64,000 nt of DNA from Thalassospira povalilytica (GTDB taxonomy: Bacteria; Pseudomonadota; Alphaproteobacteria; Rhodospirillales; Thalassospiraceae): contig NZ_PGTS01000002.1 of NCBI RefSeq assembly GCF_002844235.1, forward strand, positions 372,001 through 436,000. Reading direction: 5' to 3'. This document shows positions 28,363 through 37,650 of the stretch, one piece after another. How positions within the stretch are numbered: position 1 is the first letter of the stretch; every line of letters begins with the position of its first letter. Made by a program: the position numbers and the translations under genes. The notes beneath the pieces were generated by a model that was given only the letters and a program-made list of their open reading frames with translations, made no database searches and was not told the origin of the DNA.

Positions 28363-30300
28363 CTAGAACTCTGCCTCGATCACGCGATCACGGATTTCAG
28401 TTGCCATCGCGTTGGCAAGTTCTTCAATCCCAAAGGTCTTCTGGTGTTTGAAGCCGATGCGGCGCACAGAAGCTGTTTTTTCTTCTGCTTCGCGTTTGCC
28501 AAGCGCCAGGATCATCGGAACCTTGGCGTGGCTGTGTTCGCGGACCTTGTAGTTGATCTTCTCGTTACGAAGATCGAGCTCAACATTAAGGCCCTTTGCT
28601 TCAAGGGCGGCTTTGACCTCGTGGGCGTAATCATCGGCTTCGTTAGTGATCGAACAGATCACTGCATGAACCGGTGACAGCCACAGCGGCAGGCGACCGG
28701 CATAGTTTTCGATCAGAATGCCGATGAAGCGTTCAAGGGATCCAAGGATTGCACGGTGCAGCATGACCGGGCGATGCTTTTCGCCGTCTTCACCCATATA
28801 GGACGCATCAAGACGTTCCGGCAGAACAAAGTCGGCCTGAAGCGTGCCGCACTGCCAGTCACGACCGATGGCATCACGCAGAACAAATTCAAGCTTCGGC
28901 CCATAGAACGCGCCTTCGCCCGGGTTGATTTCAAGCGCAAGACCGGCTTCTTCGGCCGCTTCGCGAAGGGCTGCTTCTGCCTTGTCCCAGATTTCATCGG
29001 AACCGGCACGAACTTCCGGACGGTCCGAGAATTTGACAAGAATGTCGGTGAAGCCGAAATCCTTGTAAACGGACTTCAGAAGGTCACAGAAAATCTTGGT
29101 TTCCGAGACAATCTGATCTTCGGTGCAGAAGATATGCGCGTCATCCTGAATGAACTGGCGTACACGCATGATGCCATGCAGGCCGCCAGACGGCTCGTTC
29201 CGGTGACAGCAACCGAATTCTGCCATACGCAGCGGCAAGTCACGATAAGACTTGCTGCCCAGACGGAAAATCTGAACATGGCACGGACAGTTCATCGGCT
29301 TAAGGGCCAGAACCTTTTCGGGATCATCTTCATCCGGGGTGGTGGTGAACATGTTCTCGCGGAACTTTTCCCAGTGACCGGACTTTTCCCAAAGCACACG
29401 GTCGACAAGCTGCGGCGTGCGCACTTCCTGATATCCTGCATCGTCAAGACGATCACGGATATAGTTTTCGACCTTGCGATAAAGCTTCAGCCCCTTGTCA
29501 TGCCAGAAGACCGACCCTTGGGCTTCTTCCTGCATGTGGAACAGGTCCATTTCGCGGCCAAGGCGACGGTGATCACGCTTTTCGGCTTCTTCAAGCATGT
29601 GCAGATACGCATCAAGGTCTTCCTTGCTTTCCCAGCAAGTGCCATAGATGCGCTGAAGCATCTCGTTATCCGAGTTGCCACGCCAATAGGCACCGGCAAC
29701 CTTCATCAGTTTGAAGGCCTTGCCGATTTTGCCGGTCGACGGTGCGTGCGGACCACGGCACAGATCAATGAAGTCACCCTGGCGATAGCATGTGATCGTC
29801 TCGGTTTCCGGAAGATCACGGATAATCTCGGCTTTGTACTTTTCACCCTTATCAAGGAAGAACTTGATCGCCTCGTTACGATCCCAGACTTCGCGAACAA
29901 TCGGTTCGTTCCGTTCGATGATCTTGTGCATCTGCTTTTCGATCTTGACCAGATCGTCGGGCGTGAACGGGGTCGCGCGTGCAAAGTCGTAATAGAAACC
30001 GTTTTCAATGGACGGGCCGATGGTGACCTGAGTGTCAGGATAAAGTTCTTGGACAGCTTCGGCCATCACATGGGCACAGTCGTGACGGATCAGCGGCAGA
30101 ACCTCGTCATGGCCCTTGGTCACGATTTCGATAGTCGCGTCAGTGTCAATCTCGCGCGAAAGGTCGCGTACTTCACCGTTAACGATGATGGCAAAGGATT
30201 TCTTTGCCAGCGAAGAACTGATGCTTTTTGCGACATCAAAACCCGATACAGGGCCGTCAAATTCGCGTACGGCGCCATCGGGAAGGGTCAGGGCAATCAT
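28363..30300 (-). CDS. thrS: Threonyl-tRNA synthetase
   Basis: This 645-residue enzyme charges tRNA-Thr. It has an N-terminal TGS domain (about 1-62), then an editing domain with HDCAH (about 73-77) and the HxH-like sequences that remove mischarged Ser. The class II catalytic core contains [10 protein letters not shown], which supplies a zinc Cys, motif 2 around [15 protein letters not shown], and motif 3 ending in [14 protein letters not shown]. The C-terminal anticodon-binding domain (about 545-645) is complete. Length matches E. coli ThrRS (642). No infC or rpmI follows, unlike in enterobacteria. The 388-base upstream region is described separately. Confidence 0.96.
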   Translation of the reverse strand: MIALTLPDGAVREFDGPVSGFDVAKSISSSLAKKSFAIIVNGEVRDLSREIDTDATIEIVTKGHDEVLPLIRHDCAHVMAEAVQELYPDTQVTIGPSIENGFYYDFARATPFTPDDLVKIEKQMHKIIERNEPIVREVWDRNEAIKFFLDKGEKYKAEIIRDLPETETITCYRQGDFIDLCRGPHAPSTGKIGKAFKLMKVAGAYWRGNSDNEMLQRIYGTCWESKEDLDAYLHMLEEAEKRDHRRLGREMDLFHMQEEAQGSVFWHDKGLKLYRKVENYIRDRLDDAGYQEVRTPQLVDRVLWEKSGHWEKFRENMFTTTPDEDDPEKVLALKPMNCPCHVQIFRLGSKSYRDLPLRMAEFGCCHRNEPSGGLHGIMRVRQFIQDDAHIFCTEDQIVSETKIFCDLLKSVYKDFGFTDILVKFSDRPEVRAGSDEIWDKAEAALREAAEEAGLALEINPGEGAFYGPKLEFVLRDAIGRDWQCGTLQADFVLPERLDASYMGEDGEKHRPVMLHRAILGSLERFIGILIENYAGRLPLWLSPVHAVICSITNEADDYAHEVKAALEAKGLNVELDLRNEKINYKVREHSHAKVPMILALGKREAEEKTASVRRIGFKHQKTFGIEELANAMATEIRDRVIEAEF

Positions 30301-30688
30301 GGTTGGCTCAACTCTGCTTTATCTGCGGGCATAATTCAGTAATGCACATATACGACCCGCATATTTACGCGGGGTAAAGGCACAAGAAAAGGAATTTCAG
30401 GATGAGGTCAAGTTCGCTCTTTGAAAAAAGCGACTTTCGGGACAGCACAAATCACCGTGCCACCATGATGGTGTCCGGAGATTGTGTTGGTGATCAAGTT
30501 TTTCTCGGCCATGCCGTGCATTGATACTATCCCGTTGCGTGAAGAGCCAATATAACAGTTGAGACCTTAAGGGCAAGGCTCAACCACATGACAATGGCCG
30601 ATATTCCGGACTTCATTGCCGTGATCTGGGTGCCTTGTCGCAATTTAGAAAATAATGGCGCCACCATCGCCAAAATCGGGAGCCCCAC
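30301..30688. other. Intergenic region with possible alternative thrS leader hairpins
   Basis: No gene is supported here. Read on the - strand towards thrS, CCCGC (30373-30369) can pair with GCGGG (30360-30356), and the same GCGGG can instead pair with CCCGC (30329-30325). The two stems exclude each other, and the second lies about 24 bases before the thrS ATG, where no clear ribosome site is seen. The remaining 30374-30688 towards the divergent MFS gene shows nothing I can name. Confidence 0.3.
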
Positions 30689-31876
30689 ATGTCCAACCCG
30701 GAAGTTCGCCGGAACATCATGATCCTTAGTTTATGCGTCGCACTTTCTGCCAGTGCGATGTCGCTGATCTTCACTGTTGCCGCGGTGATCGGGTATTCGC
30801 TGGCGACAGACAAGTCACTTTCGACCTTGCCGGTGGCCTTCATGATGATCGCCATGATGGCGATGACAGCACCATCGGCCATGGTGATGGCGAAATTCGG
30901 ACGCCGGTTCGGCTTCTGGATGGGGGCCGGGATTGCAATGATGGGCGCGGTTTCGGGCATGGGAGCCGTTTATTACGGCAATTTCTGGCTGCTATGTGTG
31001 GCCTGCGCCTGTATCGGGGCAGGCAATGCGATCGCCATGCAATACCGGTTCGCCGCCGCCGAAGCAGCACCCGCAGAATTCCGTGCGCGCGCCATTTCCT
31101 ATACCATGCTGGGCGGGCTTGCATCGGCATTTATCGGACCGAATTTGGCAAGTTTTGCACGTAACTGGTTTGAAACTGTACCTTTTCTTGGAACGTTTGT
31201 TGCGCTGATTGGTTTGCAAATCCTGTTGGTGATTGCGATCGGACAGCTTCGTCTTCCCGATATGCGCGGCCGTGTTCATGATGAACCGGCCCGGCCGCTG
31301 AAAACCGTTTTGGGGCAGCCCGCCGTAATGGTGGCGATTTTTGCAGGCGCACTTGGCTATGCCGTCATGAGCTTTGTGATGACCGCAACGCCACTGGCGA
31401 TCCTTGATTGTGATTATGCGTTCGGGGATGCGGCATTCATCATTCAATGGCACGTGGTCGGGATGTACGCGCCGGGATTCTTTACAGGCAATCTGATCAA
31501 ACGGTTCGGGGCGTTGAAAATCATTCAGGTGGGCGCACTTCTGAACTTTGCCTGTCTGGCAGTCGGTTTGTCGGGGCAGGACCTGATGGGGAATTTCTGG
31601 ATATCGCTGGTTCTGTTGGGGATTGCCTGGAACTTCATGTTTGTCGGGGCAACGACCTTCCTGACCGAGAATTATCGCCCCTCCGAGCAGGCGCGGGTTC
31701 AGGCAATCAATGAATTTGCGGTGTTTGGCACGGTTGCGGTGGCTTCCCTGTCAGCCGGATCGATCTATGCGGGATCGGGTTGGGTGACGCTGCTATACAG
31801 TGCAGCAGTACCGGTGGGACTGGTGCTGGTGATTGTCGCCGGATATGCCATCCGGCGCAAAACCCAGACGGTGTGA
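30689..31876 (+). CDS. MFS transporter
   Basis: This 395-residue inner-membrane carrier has about twelve hydrophobic segments in two six-helix halves. The loop between segments 2 and 3, AKFGRRFGFWMG, is a shortened form of the MFS signature. The N-terminal cytoplasmic end is short (SNPEVRRNIMI), as in drug or metabolite exporters of the YcaD/YnfM kind. The FLTENYRPSEQARVQAINE loop in the C-terminal half is typical of a poorly studied MFS branch in proteobacteria. The substrate is unknown. It is divergent from thrS and ends at a terminator at 31893-31919. Confidence 0.82.
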   Translation: MSNPEVRRNIMILSLCVALSASAMSLIFTVAAVIGYSLATDKSLSTLPVAFMMIAMMAMTAPSAMVMAKFGRRFGFWMGAGIAMMGAVSGMGAVYYGNFWLLCVACACIGAGNAIAMQYRFAAAEAAPAEFRARAISYTMLGGLASAFIGPNLASFARNWFETVPFLGTFVALIGLQILLVIAIGQLRLPDMRGRVHDEPARPLKTVLGQPAVMVAIFAGALGYAVMSFVMTATPLAILDCDYAFGDAAFIIQWHVVGMYAPGFFTGNLIKRFGALKIIQVGALLNFACLAVGLSGQDLMGNFWISLVLLGIAWNFMFVGATTFLTENYRPSEQARVQAINEFAVFGTVAVASLSAGSIYAGSGWVTLLYSAAVPVGLVLVIVAGYAIRRKTQTV

Positions 31877-31892
31877 CGCACCGATCAATGAC

Positions 31893-31919
31893 AAAAGGGC
31901 TGCGATTGCGGCCCTTTTT
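31893..31919 (+). terminator. Terminator after the MFS gene
   Basis: AAAAGGGC / GCCCTTTT arms with a ten-base loop and a five-T tract, 16 bases past the stop. Confidence 0.8.
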
Positions 31920-31953
31920 CGTGACGGGGTTTCTGCGACGAATTCGGTTGGGC

Positions 31954-32643
31954 TCAATGATGTCCGGTCAGAATTTCCAGCGCATGCGAGCGGAATTCGC
32001 GATTGTAAAGAACCAGCGTTACCCAGGTCGCACAAATGATGAAAGCAACCGGATGATAAAACCAGGCCAGGGCCGACAGGGCGAAAAAGTATGCGCGGAT
32101 GCCACGGTTGAAATTGTGGGCAGACATCATGCTCATGCGTGATGCACGTGCGGCTGCACGCGCAGCATCCGGTTCGCTTGGGTCCGGGGCGGCACCAATC
32201 AGGATCGAACAATAGTTCGACAGTCGGAATGCCCAAGTGAACTTGAAAAAGGCATAGATGAAAATCACGATCAGCAACACCACCTTGCATTCCCAAACGC
32301 CAGGCGTGGTGATGGCGGCAAAGGGCAGGGCAGCGACCGTTTCGATCGCCTTGTCAGTATAGCCAAGCAACGCGACAAGACCGATCAGCACCAGAATGGT
32401 GGTTGATGAAAAGAAACTGATACCGGTAATCAGGTTGCCGGCGATCGATGTATCAACCATCCGGATATTGCGTTTAAGCATCTGTTCCATCCAGCGATGG
32501 CGATTGCGCGCCATATGGGCTGATATGGAATTGCGTCGACGCGGCCCGGCATCGGCAAAGATCGTGTAACCGATCCACCATGAAAGAGCCCAGCAAATTG
32601 CGACGATATCGATGACGTTGAATGCGGGCATTGAATGGTCCAT
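31954..32643 (-). CDS. DUF599 family membrane protein
   Basis: This 229-residue membrane protein has four or five hydrophobic segments. The pattern MARNRHRWMEQMLKRNIRMVD followed by TSIAGNLITGISFFSSTTIL and FKFTWAFRLSNYCSILIGA is the signature of the DUF599 family. The conserved cytoplasmic loop is rich in Arg and His, and the central loop in Ala and Asp. Function is unknown; some DUF599 members are annotated as possible channels or carriers. No partner gene is evident; the next gene (32844) is divergent. Confidence 0.82.
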   Translation of the reverse strand: MDHSMPAFNVIDIVAICWALSWWIGYTIFADAGPRRRNSISAHMARNRHRWMEQMLKRNIRMVDTSIAGNLITGISFFSSTTILVLIGLVALLGYTDKAIETVAALPFAAITTPGVWECKVVLLIVIFIYAFFKFTWAFRLSNYCSILIGAAPDPSEPDAARAAARASRMSMMSAHNFNRGIRAYFFALSALAWFYHPVAFIICATWVTLVLYNREFRSHALEILTGHH

Positions 32644-32843
32644 GCGTGTTATGCCGAAGGTTCAAGCGGGTTTGGAATTGTTTTATATCCTACTGACATT
32701 GCGTTATTCTTCGCAATCCTCTTTCCATGGCCCTATATCGTCGAAATGTGGATCCTGCATAGCTGATCATCTTGTCGCCAGCGCGGGTTGAGTTTTCCAT
32801 CAATCCAGAGTATCAGCAGCGCAAATTTTCATTGGAGACCGAC

Positions 32844-33329
32844 ATGAGCGATCTTGAAAACGATCTTGGCGAAGATATCGACTTCGAAGAATTCGAAGCC
32901 CACACCGAAAAATTGCTGGAAGAAGGTCGTACCAAAGACGATCTGTTCGAATTTGTTGGCTTCATGAATATCAATGAAGTCGGCACGCATATGATTGCGG
33001 CTGAAATGGTTCTGGACGAAGACGCCATCGACCAGATGAGCGAGAACCTGCGCAAGCTTGATATCGATCTGTCACCGCTGGGCGAGTTGACCGGCGGCCT
33101 TAAAGGCGGCGAAGACGTCAAACGTGCACTGGGTGCATTGTTCCTGGAACTGGTTGAGCTTTGCGAACTTGATGAAGATGACGAAGACGCCGGCGAGCTT
33201 TCCGAAGAAGCCCTTCTTCTGTTGAACTTCATCAAACGGTTCAATCCGCAGATGCGTCGCCTGACGGTTGCGCTGACCGATACCGACGATGATGATGTGT
33301 CGTGCGAGTATGAAGTGACCAACTGGTAA
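32844..33329 (+). CDS. Acidic cytoplasmic protein, function unknown
   Basis: This 161-residue protein starts at the ATG at 32844, which has GGAGA seven bases upstream; an in-frame GTG/ATG region at 32772 lacks a ribosome site. It is strongly acidic, with Asp/Glu-rich stretches at both ends (DLENDLGEDIDFEEFE; ELDEDDEDAGELSEE), and mostly helical in the middle (VGTHMIAAEMVLDEDAIDQM, VKRALGALFLELVEL). It has no signal peptide or membrane segment and I do not recognise the family. A terminator at 33367-33400 isolates it from the M23 gene. Confidence 0.7.
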   Translation: MSDLENDLGEDIDFEEFEAHTEKLLEEGRTKDDLFEFVGFMNINEVGTHMIAAEMVLDEDAIDQMSENLRKLDIDLSPLGELTGGLKGGEDVKRALGALFLELVELCELDEDDEDAGELSEEALLLLNFIKRFNPQMRRLTVALTDTDDDDVSCEYEVTNW

Positions 33330-33366
33330 GCTGGTACTTGCCGATCAGGCAGATAATCATGTAGGC

Positions 33367-33400
33367 AAAAGGCGGGGAACCAACCCTGCCTTTTTCTTTT
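33367..33400 (+). terminator. Terminator after the acidic protein gene
   Basis: AAAAGGCGGGG pairs with CCCTGCCTTTT (one G-T pair) around an AACCAA loop, followed by further T bases. The next gene's GTG is only 15 bases beyond. Confidence 0.75.
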
Positions 33401-33414
33401 ACGGAGCCATCATT

Positions 33415-34209
33415 GTGCCTGCCACCATGCCGATCAATGCGACCAAGCGATTGCAGACCTATCACGACCGTCATGCGCGCGGGCTTGAACCCTTTGAAGA
33501 TGCCGCATTGTTGCGCGACTGGATTTCCGGTCATGGCGACCAGTTTCATTCTGTTGTGGAATGTGATCTGAAACGTTGCCCGAAGATCGTTTATGATTTT
33601 TCAGCAAACGGTGATGTGGTGATCGGCGGCACGAGCGACCCGGCACGTCAGACAGAAATCATGTGGCAACAACTGGCCGCGGCAGACGCGCCGGTCGGGA
33701 TCGGCCGATATCGCGAAGACCGTGTCTGTTATCAATCCGAACAGTTCAAAAACGACGGTGAAGCCCGAAGCCAGCATCTGGGCATCGATCTGTTTGCAGC
33801 CGCCTATACGCCGGTATTTGCGCCCCTTGATGGCGTCGTGCACAGCTTTGCAGACAACAATTTGCATCTTGATTACGGGCCGACCATCATCTTGCAACAT
33901 GAACCGGCGGGTGGCGTGCGCTTTTACACCCTGTATGGTCATCTGAGCAGACCGTCCCTTGAAGGACTTTATAAAGGCAAGGAAATCCGCGCCGGCGAGC
34001 TGTTTTGCCGGTTTGGCGATTTTCCGATCAATGGTGACTGGATTCCGCATCTGCATTTTCAGATCATTTTTGACATGCTGGGCCGGGAAGGGGACTATTT
34101 CGGGGCGGCAAAACCATCGGAATGGGATATCTGGACAAGCATTTGCCCGGACCCGAACCTGATGTTGCAGATGCCTGAAAATGTTGTCGCCAGCCGGGAT
34201 GGCAAATAG
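33415..34209 (+). CDS. M23-type metallopeptidase domain protein without signal peptide
   Basis: This 264-residue protein has a LytM/M23 domain at about 110-235. The zinc-site motifs are HLGIDLF (H-x3-D) and HLHF (H-x-H), with FYTLYGHLS between them. M23 enzymes cut peptidoglycan cross-links, yet there is no signal peptide, lipobox or membrane segment here, so the protein appears cytoplasmic. Its sequence also resembles the M23-like middle domain found fused to class III aminotransferases in large phosphotransferase-peptidase-aminotransferase proteins, which is why a cell-wall role is not certain. The N-terminal 100 residues are not recognised. The start is a GTG at 33415 with ACGGAG eight bases upstream. 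It abuts the DUF1491 gene with no gap. Confidence 0.75.
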   Translation: MPATMPINATKRLQTYHDRHARGLEPFEDAALLRDWISGHGDQFHSVVECDLKRCPKIVYDFSANGDVVIGGTSDPARQTEIMWQQLAAADAPVGIGRYREDRVCYQSEQFKNDGEARSQHLGIDLFAAAYTPVFAPLDGVVHSFADNNLHLDYGPTIILQHEPAGGVRFYTLYGHLSRPSLEGLYKGKEIRAGELFCRFGDFPINGDWIPHLHFQIIFDMLGREGDYFGAAKPSEWDIWTSICPDPNLMLQMPENVVASRDGK

Positions 34210-34560
34210 ATGCAGCCCCGTTTGAAAGCAGGACTTTGGGTTCGTGGCCAGATTGCCATTTGCCAGTCAAACCTGATCACGGCCATGGTGCTCCATAAGG
34301 GCAACGAGGATGCGGGGGCGGTTTTGTTGAAGCTGAATCGGTTCGATGCCGGGTGTTTCGTCTATTCCCGGGTTACGACACTGGACGGCGATCTTGGCTG
34401 GATGCTGGTTGCAGGCGGTCCAGATGGCGGGCGTGAAACCGAATTTGCCTGTGATACCTATTGGCGCAAGCAAATCGACTTTGACCGCGATGTCTGGGTT
34501 CTCGAAATCGAAGACCATAAAGGCCAATACGAACTTGATGCACCCGTCGTCGATTATTAG
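34210..34560 (+). CDS. DUF1491 family protein
   Basis: This 116-residue cytoplasmic protein matches the DUF1491 pattern in alphaproteobacteria: LKAGLWVRGQIAICQSNLI near the start, a central VYSRVTTLDGDLGWM segment and a C-terminal RKQIDFDRDVWVLEIED. No catalytic motif is evident. Its ATG directly follows the stop of the M23-like gene, so the two are almost surely cotranslated. Function is unknown. Confidence 0.82.
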   Translation: MQPRLKAGLWVRGQIAICQSNLITAMVLHKGNEDAGAVLLKLNRFDAGCFVYSRVTTLDGDLGWMLVAGGPDGGRETEFACDTYWRKQIDFDRDVWVLEIEDHKGQYELDAPVVDY

Positions 34561-34609
34561 AGCGCGGATCGTCAGTTCCGGTAAAGGTGCGCCACAATAC
34601 CGATTCACC

Positions 34610-34644
34610 AAAAGAAAAAGGCTGGCGCCAATGTGCCAGCCTTT
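34610..34644 (-). terminator. Terminator between DUF1491 and parvulin genes
   Basis: AAAGGCTGGC / GCCAGCCTTT ten-base stem, eight-base loop. On the - strand it is followed by TTCTTTTGG, matching the parvulin gene; the + side has only a short T run. Confidence 0.82.
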
Positions 34645-34664
34645 GTTCTGATCGCAGCGCGGGA

Positions 34665-34985
34665 TCAGGCGGTGCGCTGAAGCAGGTGGTAACCGAAATC
34701 GGTTTCAACCACGTCAGAGGTCGCACCGACATCCATGCTGAATGCAGCAGCATCGAATTCCGGAACCATCATGCCACGGCCAAAGAAGCCAAGATCGCCG
34801 CCCTGCTGGCCGGACGGGCAATCGGAATTAGCTTTTGCCAGTTCTGCAAAATCGGAACCGTTTGCGATCTGGTCTTTAAGGGCATTGATTTCGTTCAATG
34901 CTTCTTCTTTGGTGCGGGTGGCGGTCGAACGTGCCGAACCGGCATACATCAGAAGAATGTGCGACGCGCGAACTTGTTCACTCAT
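34665..34985 (-). CDS. Parvulin-type peptidyl-prolyl cis-trans isomerase
   Basis: This 106-residue protein is a stand-alone parvulin domain, with no signal peptide, so it acts in the cytoplasm. Diagnostic segments are RASHILLMY at the start, FAELAKANSDCPSGQQGGDL in the middle, FFGRGMMVPEFDAAAFSM and the end VETDFGYHLLQRT. These cover the usual catalytic His/Cys surface of PpiC-like enzymes, which speed cis-trans isomerisation of peptidyl-prolyl bonds in protein folding. The Cys in NSDCPS corresponds to the catalytic-site Cys of parvulins. Confidence 0.9.
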   Translation of the reverse strand: MSEQVRASHILLMYAGSARSTATRTKEEALNEINALKDQIANGSDFAELAKANSDCPSGQQGGDLGFFGRGMMVPEFDAAAFSMDVGATSDVVETDFGYHLLQRTA

Positions 34986-35179
34986 AACTGGTCCTTTCTT
35001 CCGCCAAGGCTTGCGCCAGACGGATTTTCTGCAAGATTAGAAGTTTATGGATAAAGCCAAGGGTCCAAATCCATGCACAGTCGTATACACCTGTACATGG
35101 GCTTGGGCCCTAGACATTGTCCATGCCTTGTGGCTTGTTACGACAAATTGAACCGAGATGAAAGAGAAGAGGCAGATTG

Positions 35180-35956
35180 ATGCTTGCTGTTGTGTCCCCG
35201 GCCAAGAAGCTGGATTTCGAAACGGACGTGCCGGAAATGGCCGTTTCCCAACCGGCGTTTCTCGATGACACGGAAGAATTGATTGAAGTTGCACGGAAAA
35301 AGAGCCGTGGCGATTTGATGAAGCTGATGGGGATCAGTGAAAACCTTGCGGATCTGAATTATCAGCGCTTCCAGCATTTTTCACGGCCTTTTGATCGCAG
35401 CAACGCAAAACCGGCGATCTTTGCCTTTCGTGGTGATACCTATGTCGGCCTTGATGCCGACACCATGAAGGATGCCGATATCGACTGGGCCGAGGACCAT
35501 TTTCGGATGCTGTCGGGGCTTTATGGTCTGTTGAAGCCGCGTGATCTGATGCAGCCTTATCGCCTTGAAATGGGTACACGGCTTGAAAATCCGCGTGGCA
35601 AGGACCTTTATGCGTTTTGGGGTGACAAGATCGCCAAAGAGATCAACAAGCTTACCGAAGGTCACAAAGACCGCAGCCTGATCAATCTGGCATCCAACGA
35701 ATATTTCAAGTCGGTCAAGACCAAGCTGCTTGATGGACCGGTCATCACACCGGTCTTTAAGGAAGTCAAAGGCGGTGCTGCCAAGGTTGTCGGCTTCTCA
35801 GCGAAGCGTGCGCGTGGCATGATGGCGCGTTACATGATCGACAATCGACTGGAAAACCCGCAAGACCTTAAGAAATTCAATGTTGACGGTTATTGCTACC
35901 AGGATGACCTGTCAAACGAGACGGAGTGGGTCTTTACCCGCGTCCATGACCAGTAA
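35180..35956 (+). CDS. yaaA: YaaA/DUF328 peroxide-stress protein
   Basis: This 258-residue protein matches YaaA throughout: SPAKKLDFE near the start, LMGISENLADLNYQRFQ, GLYGLLKPRDLMQPYRLEMG, LINLASNEYFKSV and KRARGMMARYMI. E. coli YaaA lowers free intracellular iron during peroxide stress and binds DNA. The ATG at 35180 gives standard length; a TTG immediately before it is not needed. The next gene (TrpD2-like) follows 23 bases later and may be cotranscribed. Confidence 0.93.
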   Translation: MLAVVSPAKKLDFETDVPEMAVSQPAFLDDTEELIEVARKKSRGDLMKLMGISENLADLNYQRFQHFSRPFDRSNAKPAIFAFRGDTYVGLDADTMKDADIDWAEDHFRMLSGLYGLLKPRDLMQPYRLEMGTRLENPRGKDLYAFWGDKIAKEINKLTEGHKDRSLINLASNEYFKSVKTKLLDGPVITPVFKEVKGGAAKVVGFSAKRARGMMARYMIDNRLENPQDLKKFNVDGYCYQDDLSNETEWVFTRVHDQ

Positions 35957-35979
35957 CGACAATTTTTCGGTGAGTACGT

Positions 35980-37044
35980 ATGACCGACGAGCATCTTGAA
36001 CAGCTCGAGGAAGAAAATCATTTACCCGAATCTCATCCGTTTTCCGGGTATTTGAGAACGTTCTTTCGGGGGCCGGGCCGTTCACGCAGCCTGACGCGCG
36101 AAGAGGCATTTGATGCCTTTTCAATGATCCTGCGCGATGAGGTCGAGCCGATCCAGCTTGGCGCGTTTTTGCTTATGCTGCGCTATCGGGCGGAAACGCC
36201 GGAAGAACTCGCAGGCATGATCGAAGCCGTGCGCAAAGCCGCAAGGCTTGATGCGGATGATGGACAGGACGCCAACCCGGTGGGCCGCCCCATGCTTGAT
36301 TGGCCGTCATATGCGGCGGGTCGAACACGTGGTCTTCCGTGGTTTGTATTGTCGGCACATTTGATATCGCAGAACGGTGTTCCGGTTCTGATGCACGGTT
36401 ATAACTCGCATCTGGTCAATGGTCTTGGAACCGAGGCCGCAATCAAGGCGCTTAAGCTGCCGATCGCGATGTCGGCCGAAGAAGCCCGTTCGGATATTGC
36501 CGCAAAGGGGTTTGCTTATTTGCCGCTGCGCCATATGCATCCGAAATTGCAGGAACTGATCGGGCTGCGGTCGCTTTTGGGGCTGCGCAGCCCGGTGAAT
36601 ACCCTGTTGCGGTTGCTAAACCCGTTACAGGCACGGGCCGCGTTCCTGGGGGTGTTTCATCCGGCGTTTCTGGATGTGCATCGCGAAACCGGCAAGCTTC
36701 TTGAACTGCCGCGAATTGGTGTGATCAAGGGCGGGGGCGGCGAAGCAGAACGCACACCGTTCAAACATGTTGATCTTCGGATGCTTGATAACGGCGAGCT
36801 TTGTGACGTCCGGTGGCCGGCACTTTTGCCAAAAACCGAAAAAGAAATCGACGATCAAAGCCCGGTGACTCTCAAACACTTCCTTGCCGTTTGGCGCGGC
36901 GAGGTCGAGGATGCCCCGGCCGAAGCCAGGATCAAAGGCAGTGCAGCGATGGCGGCATTCCTTGCCGGTAAAGCCGATTATATGGACGAAGCCGAATCCC
37001 TGGTGCAGGGGTGGTGGGATAATCGCGATCGCGATATCGGTTGA
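35980..37044 (+). CDS. TrpD2/YbiB-like glycosyltransferase-family protein
   Basis: This 354-residue protein has the anthranilate phosphoribosyltransferase fold: an N-terminal helical domain with SLTREEAFDAFSMILRDEVE and EELAGMIEAVRKAAR, then a catalytic-like domain. It lacks the glycine-rich phosphoribosyl-pyrophosphate loop of true TrpD (the GTGGD motif is missing; the region reads RTRGLPWFVLSAHLI). It does have the basic YbiB-type segment GGGGEAERTPFKH. YbiB-type proteins bind nucleic acid and are linked to the SOS response, not tryptophan synthesis. A terminator follows at 37079-37105. Confidence 0.82.
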   Translation: MTDEHLEQLEEENHLPESHPFSGYLRTFFRGPGRSRSLTREEAFDAFSMILRDEVEPIQLGAFLLMLRYRAETPEELAGMIEAVRKAARLDADDGQDANPVGRPMLDWPSYAAGRTRGLPWFVLSAHLISQNGVPVLMHGYNSHLVNGLGTEAAIKALKLPIAMSAEEARSDIAAKGFAYLPLRHMHPKLQELIGLRSLLGLRSPVNTLLRLLNPLQARAAFLGVFHPAFLDVHRETGKLLELPRIGVIKGGGGEAERTPFKHVDLRMLDNGELCDVRWPALLPKTEKEIDDQSPVTLKHFLAVWRGEVEDAPAEARIKGSAAMAAFLAGKADYMDEAESLVQGWWDNRDRDIG

Positions 37045-37078
37045 TATCGCGTTTTCGCATTGAATGATCTTATGAAAG

Positions 37079-37105
37079 CGGGACGGAATGCCGTCCCGTT
37101 TTTCG
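37079..37105. terminator. Terminator between TrpD2-like and DUF924 genes
   Basis: CGGGACGG / CCGTCCCG arms with an AATG loop and a five-T tract on the + strand. The stop of the convergent DUF924 gene is three bases beyond. Confidence 0.85.
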
Positions 37106-37107
37106 TT

Positions 37108-37650
37108 CTAGAATGACGAGCCGGGTTCTTTGAGAAACGCGATTTCTTCTGGCGTGGATGTCCGTCCAAGGATGTCATTGCGGTGCGGATAACGCCCGAA
37201 CCGGTCGATGATTTTCTTGTGTTTGATTTCAAAGCCGTAATTGTGTTCAAGCCCGGGCTGATCAAACAGGGTCATGGCAATTTCATGGATCATTTCGGAT
37301 TCTGAGTGCATGTAGGGCATGTACAGAAACGCCCGCTGTTCTGGTGATCCAAGTTCCTTGTCCTTACCCAACGATACGGCTTCCTGTGCGAGAACAAGCG
37401 CGATCGGATCGGCAGCAAATGATTGCGGTGTGTCGCGGTACATGTTGCGCGAAAACTGATCCAGAACGATGATTTCGGCAAGGCGCCCCGATGCGGTGTT
37501 GCGCCAGGTGAAAAGTTCACCGGCGAGGGCCGCGGCATGAATGTCGGAAAATCGTTCGGCAATGTGGGTATCAAGTGCAGTATCCTTGATAAACCATTGC
37601 TTTTGTTCGAGTTCCTTGAACCAGAAGTCCAGGACTGTTTCAGGAGCCAT
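37108..37650 (-). CDS. DUF924 family protein
   Basis: This 180-residue cytoplasmic, mainly helical protein matches DUF924: VLDFWFKEL near the start, LAEIIVLDQFSRNMYRDTP, RAFLYMPYMHSES and the C-terminal FGRYPHRNDILGRTSTPEE. The family has a TPR-like helical fold and no known enzymatic role. I start at the ATG at 37650; a second ATG nine bases earlier is possible. It is divergent from the cobalt locus. Confidence 0.88.
   Translation of the reverse strand: MAPETVLDFWFKELEQKQWFIKDTALDTHIAERFSDIHAAALAGELFTWRNTASGRLAEIIVLDQFSRNMYRDTPQSFAADPIALVLAQEAVSLGKDKELGSPEQRAFLYMPYMHSESEMIHEIAMTLFDQPGLEHNYGFEIKHKKIIDRFGRYPHRNDILGRTSTPEEIAFLKEPGSSF

Noticed and set aside
28756-30342. A 528-codon open frame on the + strand opposite thrS
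   Set aside because: It mirrors the codon structure of thrS, has no recognisable domain and no ribosome site; thrS is certain.
35980-37044. True anthranilate phosphoribosyltransferase (trpD)
   Set aside because: The glycine-rich phosphoribosyl-pyrophosphate motif is missing and no other tryptophan genes are near; YbiB/TrpD2-like fits better.
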